A DNA stretch of 39,536 bases from Rhizobium sp. CF122 (GTDB taxonomy: Bacteria > Pseudomonadota > Alphaproteobacteria > Rhizobiales > Rhizobiaceae): the NCBI RefSeq assembly GCF_000282035.1, contig NZ_AKKA01000076.1, forward strand, positions 1 to 39,536, in the 5' to 3' direction. This document shows positions 18,748 through 27,226 of this stretch, piece after piece. The translations under genes and the position numbers were made by a program. The notes under the pieces were generated by a model. The model did no database searches. It had not been told where the DNA came from and was given only the letters and a program-made list of their open reading frames with translations. Numbering within the stretch: position 1 is the stretch's first letter; every line of letters begins with the position of its first letter.

Positions 18748-19539
18748 ATGCTCAAAGTGGATCACGCAAGCGTTTATTTCAAAACGCGGGATGGCCGCAC
18801 GGTTCATGCCCTGGATCGCGTTTCGCTCGATATTTCGGACAACAGCTTCGTCGTGGCACTCGGCGCCTCCGGCTGCGGCAAATCCACACTTCTCAACGCG
18901 ATTGCAGGCTTTCTGCCGCTTTCCACAGGCACCATTACTCTTGACGGCCGACCGGTCACACGTCCCGGCGCGGACCGTGGCGTCGTCTTCCAGAAAGACA
19001 CGCTGCTGCCTTGGAAGTCAGTCCTCGACAATGTCGCGCTTGGCCTGCAGTTTGCGGGAGTTCCAAGGGCTGTGCGGCGCGCTCGCGCAGACGAGCTACT
19101 GTCACTGGTCGGGCTGAAAGACTTTGCAAAGGCCTTTCCTTACGAATTGTCCGGCGGCATGCGCCAGCGCGTCGGCATTGCCCGCGCCCTTGCCGCCGAT
19201 CCCGCGGTGCTCCTGATGGACGAGCCGTTCGGCGCGCTCGATAGCCTGACTCGAGAACAGATGCAGGAACTGCTCGTATCGATTTGGAAAACCACGGGAA
19301 AACGCATTTTCTTCATTACGCACTCGATCGAGGAAGCTCTCTTCCTCGGCACGCAGGTCGTGGTGATGTCGCCGCGTCCGGGCCGCATCGTCGCGCGCTT
19401 TGATCTCGATTTCATCAGTGAGTTCGCCCGAACCGGCGATGCCCGATCGATCAAGACCGCACCAGAGTTTGCCAGTTTGCGAGAAGAAATTCGGACCATT
19501 CTGCATGGCTCCGACGAAATCAGGAGTGCGGCCGAATGA
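18748..19539 (+). CDS. tauB: Taurine/sulfonate ABC transporter ATP-binding protein (TauB-like)
   Basis: A 263-residue ATPase. Walker [10 protein letters not shown] is at 39-47, the ABC signature [15 protein letters not shown] and Walker [13 protein letters not shown] follow, and the H-loop is in [14 protein letters not shown]. The pattern belongs to the nitrate/sulfonate/taurine ATPase group. ATG 18748 is chosen since GAAGAG lies just upstream; ATG 18733 has no such site and abuts the palindrome. Its stop overlaps the permease start by four bases. Confidence 0.9.
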   Translation: MLKVDHASVYFKTRDGRTVHALDRVSLDISDNSFVVALGASGCGKSTLLNAIAGFLPLSTGTITLDGRPVTRPGADRGVVFQKDTLLPWKSVLDNVALGLQFAGVPRAVRRARADELLSLVGLKDFAKAFPYELSGGMRQRVGIARALAADPAVLLMDEPFGALDSLTREQMQELLVSIWKTTGKRIFFITHSIEEALFLGTQVVVMSPRPGRIVARFDLDFISEFARTGDARSIKTAPEFASLREEIRTILHGSDEIRSAAE

Positions 19540-20390
19540 GCGATGTCATCGAAACGAGCGGCGTTGTCGTCGGCGCTAAGCCCGATCAGCTGAAAACCGT
19601 TCACATGAAGGGGTTCGGCGCCGGCGAAAGCAGTACGCTTGTGATCAGCCTTGCGACGGCAGTCGCGTTGATTGGCACCTGGTGGCTGGTCGCAAAGCTC
19701 GGATTGGTGCCGCGTCTCTTCCTGCCGACACCGCAGGAGGTTGTCACGCAGATCGGCGCCGTCTATCGCGACGGCTATGCTGGAGGTTCGCTTGGAGAAC
19801 ATGTCTTAGCAAGCCTGTTCAGGATCGCGACGGCGGCGGCCATCGCCATCGCGGCCGGTATCCCGGTTGGCCTGCTGATGGGCCTCAATCGCTGGGCAAA
19901 GGGCATCTTTGACACGCCGATCGAATTCTATTGGCCGCTGCCGCCGCTCGCCTATCTACCGCTTATGATCATCTGGCTTGGGATCGGCGAGACTTCGAAG
20001 GTGACGCTGCTCGTGCTTGCCATGTTCGCGCCGATCTGCCTTTCGGCACAGGCCGGCGTGCGCTCGCTGCCGATCGAGCGCGTCCATGCGGCTCGCTCTC
20101 TCGGTGCCCGGCCCTGGCAGCTTCTCGTCAGCATCGTTTTGCCATCGGCGCTGCCGGAGATCCTGACGGGCATCCGCATTGCGCTCGGTGTCGGCTGGGG
20201 CACGCTCGTCGCGGCTGAACTGATCGCCTCAAACCGCGGGATCGGTTACATGATCATGTCCGCTTCCCAGTTTCTGGCGACCGACGTCGTCTTCGTCGGC
20301 ATCGGCATCATCGCGGCCTGTGCATTTGCCTTCAGTGCTGCCGTTCGGCTCTTGGAAGCTGCCCTCGTTCCGTGGAAAGGTAAAAGCTAA
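19536..20390 (+). CDS. tauC: Taurine/sulfonate ABC transporter permease (TauC-like)
   Basis: A 284-residue inner-membrane permease with about six membrane segments after a polar N-terminus of roughly 30 residues. The EAA loop coupling to the ATPase is seen as [31 protein letters not shown], split here across family-typical residues. It completes the importer. The ATG sits in an ATGA overlap with the ATPase gene. The 65-base gap to the monooxygenase gene, on the same strand, supports one transcript for sulfur compound uptake and breakdown. Confidence 0.9.
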   Translation: MSDVIETSGVVVGAKPDQLKTVHMKGFGAGESSTLVISLATAVALIGTWWLVAKLGLVPRLFLPTPQEVVTQIGAVYRDGYAGGSLGEHVLASLFRIATAAAIAIAAGIPVGLLMGLNRWAKGIFDTPIEFYWPLPPLAYLPLMIIWLGIGETSKVTLLVLAMFAPICLSAQAGVRSLPIERVHAARSLGARPWQLLVSIVLPSALPEILTGIRIALGVGWGTLVAAELIASNRGIGYMIMSASQFLATDVVFVGIGIIAACAFAFSAAVRLLEAALVPWKGKS

Positions 20391-20455
20391 CGAGGGCACA
20401 CGAGCGCCCCTCTAGCTCACGAGCGCGCCGGGTCTGCCGGCACAGGGAACGATAT

Positions 20456-21811
20456 ATGAAGCAGATGCAGATCTACGCATTCGACATGAACTGCGTCGGC
20501 CATATCAATCATGGCATGTGGACGCATCCACGCGATACGTCCCTTCAATATACCGACCTCGATTACTGGGTGGATTTTGCCCGCACCGCCGAGCGGGGCA
20601 AGCTGGACGGAATATTCCTGGCGGATATCGTCGGCGTCTACGACGTCTACAAAGGCAGTCCGGCGCCCGTCATCGAAACTGGCGCGCAAATCCCGGTCAA
20701 CGATCCACTGATGCCGATCTCGGCCATGGCATACGTTACCAAGCATCTCGGCTTCGGGGTAACCGTCAATACGACCTACGAGCCGCCCTACCTGTTGGCG
20801 CGGCGCATGTCGACGCTCGATCACCTGACAAAGGGTCGGATCGGGTGGAACATCGTCACCGGCTATCTCGACAGTGCCGCGCGCGCCATGGGCTTTGAGA
20901 CATTGCCAGAACACGACGCACGCTACGATGCGGCCGAGGAATATCTCGAAATCCTCTACAAGCTCTGGGAGGGAAGTTGGGACGACGATGCGGTGCTTTG
21001 TGACAGGGCGCGCGCCATCTTCGCCGACCCTTCAAAAGTTCGCGCCATCAGGCATGTCGGCCAATATTACAAGATGGAAGGCATTCATCTTTCGCAGCCC
21101 TCGCCGCAGCGCACGCCACTGCTTTTTCAGGCAGGCGCCTCGGCGCGCGGGCAGGATTTCGCGGCCCGCCATGCCGAATGCGTCTTTATCGCCGCGCCGA
21201 CCCCGCAGGCGGCACGGCCGACCGTGGAGGCCCTGCGGCGGAAGGCCGAAGCATTCGGTCGCGGGGAGGATGCGTTGCGCGTTCTTGGCCTCGTCAGCGC
21301 GGTCGTCGGTCGCACCGAGAAGGAAGCACTGGATAAGCTCGAAGACTACCGCCGGCATGCGAGCGTGGAAGCGTCTGTCGCGCACTACTCGGCTTCGACA
21401 GGCGTTGATTTCTCGAAGTACGGTCTCGACGAGCCGATCGAGCAGACGTCAACCAACGCCAATCAGTCTGCGCTTGCCGCAATCACCAAGAAGGCACCAA
21501 AGCCTGTGACGTTGCGCCAGATCATTGATCAAATGGTGCTCGGCAGCCGCATGAGGCCGATCGTCGGGTCGGCCGAGCAGGTGGCGGATCGGCTGGCGGC
21601 GTGGGTTTTGGATGGTGGTGTGGATGGCTTCAACCTGGCGCGCACGGTGGCACCCGAAAGTCTGCGCGATTTTGTCGATCTTGTCGTGCCGGTGTTGCAG
21701 GAGCGCGGACTCTTCAAGGCGCAGTACGCCGAGGGATCCCTCAGGCAGAAGCTGTTCGGCGGCAGCGGCAGGTTGCCATCCTCGCACCCTGCCGCGGCGT
21801 TTCGTTATTAA
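20456..21811 (+). CDS. LLM-class flavin-dependent monooxygenase (NtaA/SnaA/DszA family)
   Basis: A 451-residue member of the bacterial luciferase-like superfamily, in the group with NtaA, DszA and DmoA that uses reduced FMN and oxygen to break C-N or C-S bonds. Visible family segments are WTHPRDTSLQYTDLDYWVDFARTAERGKLD (given here only as a location, about residues 21-50), IGWNIVTGYLDSAARAMG, QAGASARGQDFAARHAE and the C-terminal DGFNLA. AGGGA lies seven bases before the ATG. Being downstream of a sulfonate-type importer, it probably oxidises an imported organosulfur compound to release sulfite; the substrate is unknown. No flavin reductase gene is present, so reduced FMN must come from elsewhere. 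Its TAA touches the convergent metI stop. Confidence 0.85.
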   Translation: MKQMQIYAFDMNCVGHINHGMWTHPRDTSLQYTDLDYWVDFARTAERGKLDGIFLADIVGVYDVYKGSPAPVIETGAQIPVNDPLMPISAMAYVTKHLGFGVTVNTTYEPPYLLARRMSTLDHLTKGRIGWNIVTGYLDSAARAMGFETLPEHDARYDAAEEYLEILYKLWEGSWDDDAVLCDRARAIFADPSKVRAIRHVGQYYKMEGIHLSQPSPQRTPLLFQAGASARGQDFAARHAECVFIAAPTPQAARPTVEALRRKAEAFGRGEDALRVLGLVSAVVGRTEKEALDKLEDYRRHASVEASVAHYSASTGVDFSKYGLDEPIEQTSTNANQSALAAITKKAPKPVTLRQIIDQMVLGSRMRPIVGSAEQVADRLAAWVLDGGVDGFNLARTVAPESLRDFVDLVVPVLQERGLFKAQYAEGSLRQKLFGGSGRLPSSHPAAAFRY

Positions 21812-22465
21812 TTACTTGTGGTCAAGCCTGGCGACCAGCCGGTCGCCGAGCCACTGTATGCCGCAGACAAGGACGATCAGCACGGCAACGACCACCACCA
21901 TGACGGTCGTCTCGAAACGCTGGTAGCCGTAGCGGATGGCGAGGTCGCCGAGACCGCCTGCACCGATCGCGCCGGCCATCGCCGAGGCGCCGATCAGCGT
22001 CACCAGCGTCACTGTGAATCCGGCGACGATGCCAGGCAGCGCCTCCGGAACGAGCACTTCGCGAACGATTGTCCAGCGGTTGCCGCCCATGGCGCGCACG
22101 GCATCGATCAGGCCGCGGTCTACTTCGCGCAACGACACTTCGGCGATACGCGCATAGTAGGGCGTCGCGGCAATGGCGAGCGGCACGATGGCGGCCCACG
22201 TGCCAAGTGCGGTGCCGACGATAAGGCGCGTCAGCGGGATCAGCGCGACCAGCAAGATGATAAACGGTACGGAGCGGAAGCCGTTGATGATAGCACTCAA
22301 AATGCCGTTCACCCAGGCGTTCTCGGCTATGCCGCCCTTGTTCGTGAGAACCAGCGCCAGGCCAAGCGGCAGGCCGAAGACCAGCGAAATCAGCCCGGAT
22401 GCACCGGTCATCAGGATCGTTTCCCAGAGGGAACGAAGCAGAAGATTAAACATGATCGGTGTCAT
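21812..22465 (-). CDS. metI: Methionine ABC transporter permease MetI
   Basis: A 217-residue permease with five or so membrane segments, typical of MetI. The coupling loop is seen at VRAMGGNRWTIVREVLVPEALPG, and IGAGGLGDLAIRYGYQRFET near the C-terminus is characteristic. It is the last gene of metQ-metN-metI; its start lies within the end of metN (ATG 22465, overlap 20 bases; ATG 22453 is an alternative with an 8-base overlap). Its stop directly abuts the stop of the monooxygenase gene, with no spacer between the converging units. Confidence 0.93.
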   Translation of the reverse strand: MTPIMFNLLLRSLWETILMTGASGLISLVFGLPLGLALVLTNKGGIAENAWVNGILSAIINGFRSVPFIILLVALIPLTRLIVGTALGTWAAIVPLAIAATPYYARIAEVSLREVDRGLIDAVRAMGGNRWTIVREVLVPEALPGIVAGFTVTLVTLIGASAMAGAIGAGGLGDLAIRYGYQRFETTVMVVVVAVLIVLVCGIQWLGDRLVARLDHK

Positions 22466-23531
22466 AGCCGAGAACCTCCACCCGCGCCGAGCGGGCCTTC
22501 AGAAACTGCAGAACCTTGTCCTTCAGGGCTGGGTCGCGCATCGGGATAGCAATGAAGAAGCGCGCCACCGGCTGGTTCTGGATATGATCGATGCCACCGT
22601 GGATGAGCCGGAAAGATTGCGGCAGCGCAGTGGAGAGATCGGCAAAAACCGCGCCCTGCGCAGCCGGGCCGGCCATGTCGACGCTGAGGATCGCCTCCTG
22701 GCCGGACGTGGGTGACAGCCGGGCGGCGATATGCTCCGGCAGTTGCGGGCGGCTTCCCGACAGCAGGCTTTGGGTGATCGGCGCCTTGGGATCGGCGAAC
22801 ACCGACCAGACCTGACCCTCCTCGACAATACGGCCGGCATCGATGACGGCGACGCGATCGGCAATATTGCGCACGACCTCCATCTCATGCGTGATGAGGA
22901 CGATCGTGAGGCCGAGCTTGCGGTTGATATCCTTCAGAAGGGTCAGGATCGAACGGGTCGTTTCCGGATCGAGCGCAGATGTCGCTTCATCAGAGAGCAG
23001 CAATGCCGGGCGCGCCGCGAGCGCTCGGGCAATGCCAACGCGTTGCTTCTGGCCACCGGACAGAGACGAAGGATAGGCTTTTGCCTTGCCAGCGAGGCCG
23101 ACAAGCTCCAGCAATTCATGCGCGCGCTTCAGGCGTTCGGCCTTTGCGACGCCGGCGATCTTCAGCGGCAGTGCGACGTTCTCTTCGACCGTCTTCGACG
23201 CCAGTAGGTTGAAGTGCTGAAAGATCATGCCAACGCGGCGGCGAAGCGGCTGCAGATCCTTTTCTTCGAGGCCGATAATACTGGACCCCTCGATCTCGAT
23301 CTCGCCGCTGTCAGGACGCTCCAGGCCGTTAAGGCAGCGGATCAGGGTGGATTTTCCCGCGCCGCTGCGTCCGATGATGCCGAGGATCTCACCTTTGCGG
23401 ACGGTGAGCGATATGCCGTCGAGAGCGGCAGTCGCACCAAAATGCCGATGCACGTCGACAAGGCGGACCACCTCTTCCGACGCCGCCTCCGGCGTGGCCC
23501 CGATTGCGGAGGCCGATACAATTGAGTTCAT
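22446..23531 (-). CDS. metN: Methionine ABC transporter ATP-binding protein MetN
   Basis: A 361-residue ATPase with Walker A GRSGAGKST, signature [15 protein letters not shown], Walker B LLLSDEATSALDPE and a C-terminal NIL domain (last about 90 residues), the domain that binds methionine and shuts the transporter (trans-inhibition). ATG 23531 (MNSIVSAS) is preferred; the frame opens to 23570 but would begin inside a hairpin. D- or L-methionine import is the known role of the family. It is separated from metQ by 110 bases holding a hairpin and a tandem repeat. Confidence 0.93.
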   Translation of the reverse strand: MNSIVSASAIGATPEAASEEVVRLVDVHRHFGATAALDGISLTVRKGEILGIIGRSGAGKSTLIRCLNGLERPDSGEIEIEGSSIIGLEEKDLQPLRRRVGMIFQHFNLLASKTVEENVALPLKIAGVAKAERLKRAHELLELVGLAGKAKAYPSSLSGGQKQRVGIARALAARPALLLSDEATSALDPETTRSILTLLKDINRKLGLTIVLITHEMEVVRNIADRVAVIDAGRIVEEGQVWSVFADPKAPITQSLLSGSRPQLPEHIAARLSPTSGQEAILSVDMAGPAAQGAVFADLSTALPQSFRLIHGGIDHIQNQPVARFFIAIPMRDPALKDKVLQFLKARSARVEVLGYDTDHV

Positions 23532-23553
23532 GTTCTTTCCCTTCGGAAACGCC

Positions 23554-23590
23554 CAAGGCGGCCCGGGCAAGGAACGCCCGGACCGCCTTG
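23554..23590. repeat. Strong hairpin between metQ and metN
   Basis: CAAGGCGG (23554-23561) pairs with CCGCCTTG (23583-23590), and after one C-A mismatch CCGGGC (23563-23568) pairs with GCCCGG (23576-23581), leaving a 7-base loop. It lies downstream of the binding-protein gene and 22 bases before metN. It could stabilise the metQ message or reduce readthrough into metN-metI, matching the need for excess binding protein. Confidence 0.7.
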
Positions 23591-23595
23591 TTCAA

Positions 23596-23633
23596 CGCGC
23601 CTAACCTCTCGGCGCGCCTAACCTCTCGGCGCG
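23596..23633. repeat. 17-bp tandem repeat behind metQ
   Basis: CGCGCCTAACCTCTCGG occurs at 23596-23612 and again exactly at 23613-23629, followed by CGCG (23630-23633), giving 2.2 copies. It sits between the metQ stop and the hairpin. The exact identity of the copies suggests a recent slippage duplication. No function is evident. Confidence 0.75.
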
Positions 23634-23641
23634 AATGTCGA

Positions 23642-24475
23642 TCAGTAAGCGCTGACGCCGGTTCCCTTATACACCTTGTCGAACTCCGCCTTAACGGCGT
23701 CGTTCTGGTAGGACGACACCAGTGTCTTCACCCAGGTCTCGTTCTCGCTGCCTTGCTTGACGGCAATGAAGTTGCGATACGGATTGTCGGCGATCGGCTC
23801 CTGCGCAATGCGGTCAGCCGCAGACAGCCCCGCCTTCAGAGCCCAGTCGGTGTTCACGACTGCGGCATCCAGATCGTCGATAGCGCGGCCGACCACACCG
23901 GCATCAAGTTCCTTGATCTCAACTTTCTTAGGGTTCTCGGTGACGTCGGTGACGGTTGCGAGAATGCCCGTCCCGTCCTTGAGCTTGATGATGCCTTCGT
24001 TCTGCAGAACGCGCAGTGCGCGACCCTCGTTTGACGGGTCATTCGGCACGCCGATGGTCGCACCTTCGGTGATCTCGGCGACTGCCTTGTGCTTCTTGGA
24101 GTAAAGGCCGATCGGCCAGACGCCCGTGTATCCGACGGGGACGATATGATAGCCGTGCTGCGCGACCTGGTTGTCGAGATAAGGCTTATGCTGGAAGGCG
24201 TTCGCGTCGATTTCGCCGCGTTCCAGCGCCTCGTTCGGCTGCGTATAGTCGTTGAAGACGACCGTTTCGATCGTCAAGCCGTTCTTGGCGGCTTCGGCGG
24301 TCACGACGCGCCAGACATCTTCATCCTCGCCGCTCATGATACCGACCTTGATCGACTTGTCTTCGGCAAACGACGCAACAGGCGATGCAAAAGCAATCAG
24401 GGCGACCGTCGAGGCGGCGATTGCGGCAAGGCTTGCACGACGCGTCAGACTTGATGTGGACGTCTTCTTGTTCAT
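23642..24475 (-). CDS. metQ: Methionine ABC transporter substrate-binding protein MetQ (NlpA family)
   Basis: A 277-residue binding protein of the NlpA/MetQ family: KVGIMSGEDEDVWRVV, FNDYTQPNEALERGEIDANAFQHKPYLD, and VNTDWALKAGL are typical. The start MNKKTSTSSL at ATG 24475 is preferred over 24583, giving a signal with LTRRASLAAIAAS and a cleavage site near ASFA-ED. No lipobox cysteine is present, so unlike enteric MetQ it is probably a free periplasmic protein. It heads the metQNI unit and is divergent from a FAD-binding protein gene. No SAM riboswitch was recognised in the leader. Confidence 0.92.
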   Translation of the reverse strand: MNKKTSTSSLTRRASLAAIAASTVALIAFASPVASFAEDKSIKVGIMSGEDEDVWRVVTAEAAKNGLTIETVVFNDYTQPNEALERGEIDANAFQHKPYLDNQVAQHGYHIVPVGYTGVWPIGLYSKKHKAVAEITEGATIGVPNDPSNEGRALRVLQNEGIIKLKDGTGILATVTDVTENPKKVEIKELDAGVVGRAIDDLDAAVVNTDWALKAGLSAADRIAQEPIADNPYRNFIAVKQGSENETWVKTLVSSYQNDAVKAEFDKVYKGTGVSAY

Positions 24476-24624
24476 TGTGGTGTTTCCCGTCTTGAATTGA
24501 TGAGGGCTGGCCTCTGACGGCCAGATAATTTCAAAACTGCTCATGGTAAACCAAGCACGCCGATCTCTATTGCGCTGCAGCACAGGAAAACTCTTCGGCG
24601 CCTGGACGGAATAGCGGGATAAAA

Positions 24625-24645
24625 ATTCTACTGATTTAGTAGAAT
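24625..24645. promoter_or_regulatory. 8-5-8 inverted repeat between metQ and the FAD-binding protein gene
   Basis: ATTCTACT (24625-24632), GATTT spacer, AGTAGAAT (24638-24645): a perfect inverted repeat 150 bases upstream of metQ and directly before the furthest upstream start of the divergent gene. This is the form expected of an operator for a dimeric repressor shared by both units. The protein that binds it is not known. Confidence 0.5.
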
Positions 24646-24646
24646 A

Positions 24647-26203
24647 TTGCCGTTGCCGGGCTCCCTGACTGACTCTAAGTTAAACCATCCGAGCGCGAAG
24701 AACAAACATGCGCTCTTGAAACAAAGGCGATTTGGACCGCGGGCATTGAAGCAAGACAGCACGAAATCACAACAGGCCCTCCGCGACAGGATACGCCGAC
24801 CTGTGGTGGCGATTATCGGCGGAGGAGTTTCGGGAGCCGGCGTCGCATACCATCTGGCGCACGACATGGCTGACCGAGCGCCAGCAATCGTCGTCTTTGA
24901 GCCACGGCGCGAGCTTGGCAGAGGGCTTGCGTATGATACGACCGATCCGGCCCATCGCATCAATGTTCCAGCCGCCCGCATGAGCCTGCTACCAGACCAT
25001 CCGGAGGATTTCCTCGAATGGATCGCGCACAATGACGCTGTCGCCGACGACCCGGAAGCTTACCGGCCAGATGGCAACCTCTTTCCCCAGCGCCATGTCT
25101 TCGGAGCCTATATTGCGTCAGCAGTCGCTCCTTTCGTGCAGAGCGGCGCTGTGCGCCATCGTCGCGCGCTCGTTATCGAGGTGCGCCGGGACGGTGCGCT
25201 CTGGCACATAACCGATAGCCAGGGCGGACAGGTGTTTGCCGACTTTCTGGTGATCGCCACCAGCCATCCATCGCCATCGACGCCAGGTGTTTTGCGCTCG
25301 CTTGAAGGACACGAGCGATTTGTAGCGGATTCCACCTGCGCGGGAGCACTTGACACCATCCGGCCGGACGACAGGCTGCTGATCGTCGGCAATGGTCTTA
25401 CCGCTGCTGACATCGTCGCCTCGCTCGCGCGGACCGGCCATCGCGGTCAGATCACATCGATTTCGCGCCGGGGACTGAGATCAAGAGGTCATGCACCTTT
25501 TCCGCAGGACCCGTTCGGCGAGTTCGAGGCTGCCCCGGTCCATAGTGCAACGGCATTGTTGCGGAGCGTCCGGCAAGCCATCACTCAGGCAAAAGCCGGC
25601 GGGCTGACATGGCATGCCGTCATTGACCAAGTGCGCGGCCACGGCCAGGCAATCTGGCAGAACCTGCCGATTTCAGAGCGTTGCAGGATCGTGCGCCATA
25701 TCAGGCCCTATTGGGACGTTCATCGGTTCCGGATCGCGCCTCAGGTGGAAGAGGTACTCGAGCAGGCGATCGCGGGAGGCAGGATGGAGGTGCTGGCGGC
25801 TTCCGTCGCTCGCGTGCGTCGCGAGGATGAGGCCATCCATGTGGAGCTTAGGCAGCGGCATGGCTCACAACTACAGCGGAGCTACGATGCCGTCGTCGTC
25901 ACAACGGGTCCGGCGCATGGCGGCATCCTTGAAAGCCAGACATGGCTTTCCAGGCTTCGCGATCAATCATACTTGCAGCTCGACCCAACCGGTCTCGGGA
26001 TCGCGTGTTCCGGGCACTCGGAGGCGATTGGTGCTGAAGGGCACCCCGATCCGACCTTGCTTATTTCCGGACCGCTGGCGCGGGGGACATTCGGAGAATT
26101 GATGGGCTTGCCACAGATCACGGAACATGCGGTCTTCGTCGCCAGCGAGCTCGCCGCAAAGCTAAAGGCAATGACGGATCACGGCGGCGGCGATATGAGG
26201 TGA
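24647..26203 (+). CDS. FAD/NAD(P)-binding protein (COG4529-type)
   Basis: Up to 518 residues. A Rossmann motif VVAIIGGGVSGAGVAYHL lies at about 53-70, followed by FEPRRELGRGLAYDT and, in the middle, a second nucleotide site LLIVGNGLTAADIVASLA. The protein resembles predicted FAD-dependent hydroxylases or oxidoreductases with an N-terminal FAD_NAD_bind domain; no substrate is known. The start is unsure: TTG 24647 abuts an operator-like repeat and has no ribosome site, and later TTG or GTG codons (24716, 24746, 24803) are possible. The first 50 residues are basic and poorly conserved in look, so a later start is likely. Its place beside met and tau genes suggests a role in sulfur metabolism, which is inference. 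Confidence 0.75.
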   Translation: MPLPGSLTDSKLNHPSAKNKHALLKQRRFGPRALKQDSTKSQQALRDRIRRPVVAIIGGGVSGAGVAYHLAHDMADRAPAIVVFEPRRELGRGLAYDTTDPAHRINVPAARMSLLPDHPEDFLEWIAHNDAVADDPEAYRPDGNLFPQRHVFGAYIASAVAPFVQSGAVRHRRALVIEVRRDGALWHITDSQGGQVFADFLVIATSHPSPSTPGVLRSLEGHERFVADSTCAGALDTIRPDDRLLIVGNGLTAADIVASLARTGHRGQITSISRRGLRSRGHAPFPQDPFGEFEAAPVHSATALLRSVRQAITQAKAGGLTWHAVIDQVRGHGQAIWQNLPISERCRIVRHIRPYWDVHRFRIAPQVEEVLEQAIAGGRMEVLAASVARVRREDEAIHVELRQRHGSQLQRSYDAVVVTTGPAHGGILESQTWLSRLRDQSYLQLDPTGLGIACSGHSEAIGAEGHPDPTLLISGPLARGTFGELMGLPQITEHAVFVASELAAKLKAMTDHGGGDMR

Positions 26204-26479
26204 AAACCGACATTTCGGTAGAGTTGCCCCGTCAACTGGCAGAGTGCGTGGGGAGAGAATGCTGTTCGCTTTTGCGTCATCAGCAACGGTCCACCCGAAG
26301 TCCGATCGATAAGGCATTCACCTTTACCGCTCGATCTCGTGACGCAGTTGTCGAACGGGCATGATGGAGAAGCGTCTCGAAGAGTTGAAGCGACACCCAA
26401 TCGGCCTTGCGTTGTTGAACTATATCCGCAAGTGCCATTTCCCATTGAGCGACGTGCTGTGGATTCGACCAGCTTGGCT

Positions 26480-27019
26480 TTACTCGGCAGTCTCCGTGAA
26501 GGCCACGAGCTCTGGATCGAAGTCAACCTCTACCACATTATTGAAGACCGCTGTCGCGAGCATGATACCAGCAAAGGCCACAAGATCGACGAGCGTCTTG
26601 GCATCGTATCGATCCTTCAGCTTCGCCCAGATCTCGGCGGGGACCGCGTTGGAATCGATAACGATTGCCTTGCCGAAGGCGTTGAGGAGTACTTCTTCTT
26701 CAGACAAGATCAGGGCCTCCGGGTCGAAGCCCGCATTGATGAGCGCCCGGCGAAAGAAGGTGACGGCAATTTTCGAGTTCGCGGCTTTCGAAATGGCGTG
26801 CGAGAAGACCCAGATAGGTCTATCGGGAATTGAAGAGAGCTCGGCGCGAAGCGTGAACCATTCAGCGTAGACGCGGTGGGCAACCGGTGAATGCAATAGC
26901 GTGCGCTTCATGTTCGTCATACGCCCGCGTACCCTCACCTCCTCATCGTGTACGGCCCGAATCTCATCGGAAGCAGTAGCATAGTCGATCTGTGGGATAT
27001 GACTCATGGCGATGCTCAT
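26480..27019 (-). CDS. Carboxymuconolactone decarboxylase-like protein without the redox cysteines
   Basis: A 179-residue protein that looks like the CMD/AhpD-like family: IPQIDYATASDEIRAVHDEE, RMTNMKRTLLHSPVAHRVYAEWFTLRAEL, then a helical core ending DLVAFAGIMLATAVFNNVVEVDFD. AhpD-type peroxidases need a CxxC pair in the helix that follows; here that helix reads SHAISKAANSKIAVTFF and the protein contains no cysteine at all, so thiol peroxidase activity is not expected. Its real reaction is unknown. ATG 27007 is an alternative start; neither has a good ribosome site. It is divergent from the amino acid ABC operon. Confidence 0.65.
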   Translation of the reverse strand: MSIAMSHIPQIDYATASDEIRAVHDEEVRVRGRMTNMKRTLLHSPVAHRVYAEWFTLRAELSSIPDRPIWVFSHAISKAANSKIAVTFFRRALINAGFDPEALILSEEEVLLNAFGKAIVIDSNAVPAEIWAKLKDRYDAKTLVDLVAFAGIMLATAVFNNVVEVDFDPELVAFTETAE

Positions 27020-27052
27020 TCTATGTGGGGCAAAATGTCAGGCGTCTGCGAA

Positions 27053-27217
27053 TCAGCAAATGGTCCTGATGCAGTTTTCGATCATCTTGGCAAAATCGGC
27101 TACGTCACGCGAATCCGTTAAGTTCATTGCCACCAGGTAGGTCAGGAAATCTCCCCCTGCATTCTTGACAATGTTTGGTTGTCGGGACACGATGAAACCG
27201 GTTTCACTCGCGCTCAT
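27053..27217 (-). CDS. Possible 54-residue protein or gene remnant
   Basis: A short minus-strand frame, start MSASETGFIV, ending DVADFAKMIENCIRTIC. The last 35 residues look protein-like (amphipathic, balanced composition), whereas the upstream extension of the same frame is antisense to the permease gene and looks non-coding. No ribosome site is seen before the ATG. It lies 33 bases upstream of the cysteine-free CMD-like gene on the same strand, so it may be the tail of a decayed neighbour. I do not recognise a family. Confidence 0.25.
   Translation of the reverse strand: MSASETGFIVSRQPNIVKNAGGDFLTYLVAMNLTDSRDVADFAKMIENCIRTIC
27165..27193 (+). promoter_or_regulatory. Possible sigma-70 promoter of the amino acid ABC operon
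   Basis: TTGACA (27165-27170), 17-base spacer, CACGAT (27188-27193), 34 bases before the chosen GTG start of the first permease. The -35 box is perfect and the -10 box weak (three of six), so activation or an alternative promoter is possible. Confidence 0.3.
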
Positions 27218-27226
27218 GGAGAGATC

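Noticed and set aside
24476..24624. SAM riboswitch in the metQ leader
   Set aside because: I looked for the SAM-II pseudoknot pattern common upstream of alphaproteobacterial met genes and did not recognise it. A covariance-model search would settle this.
26204..26479. Open frames in the gap between the FAD-binding protein and the CMD-like gene
   Set aside because: Several frames are open on both strands, but none has a ribosome site with a recognisable family, and they run into the CMD-like gene in antisense. I see no supported feature in this stretch.
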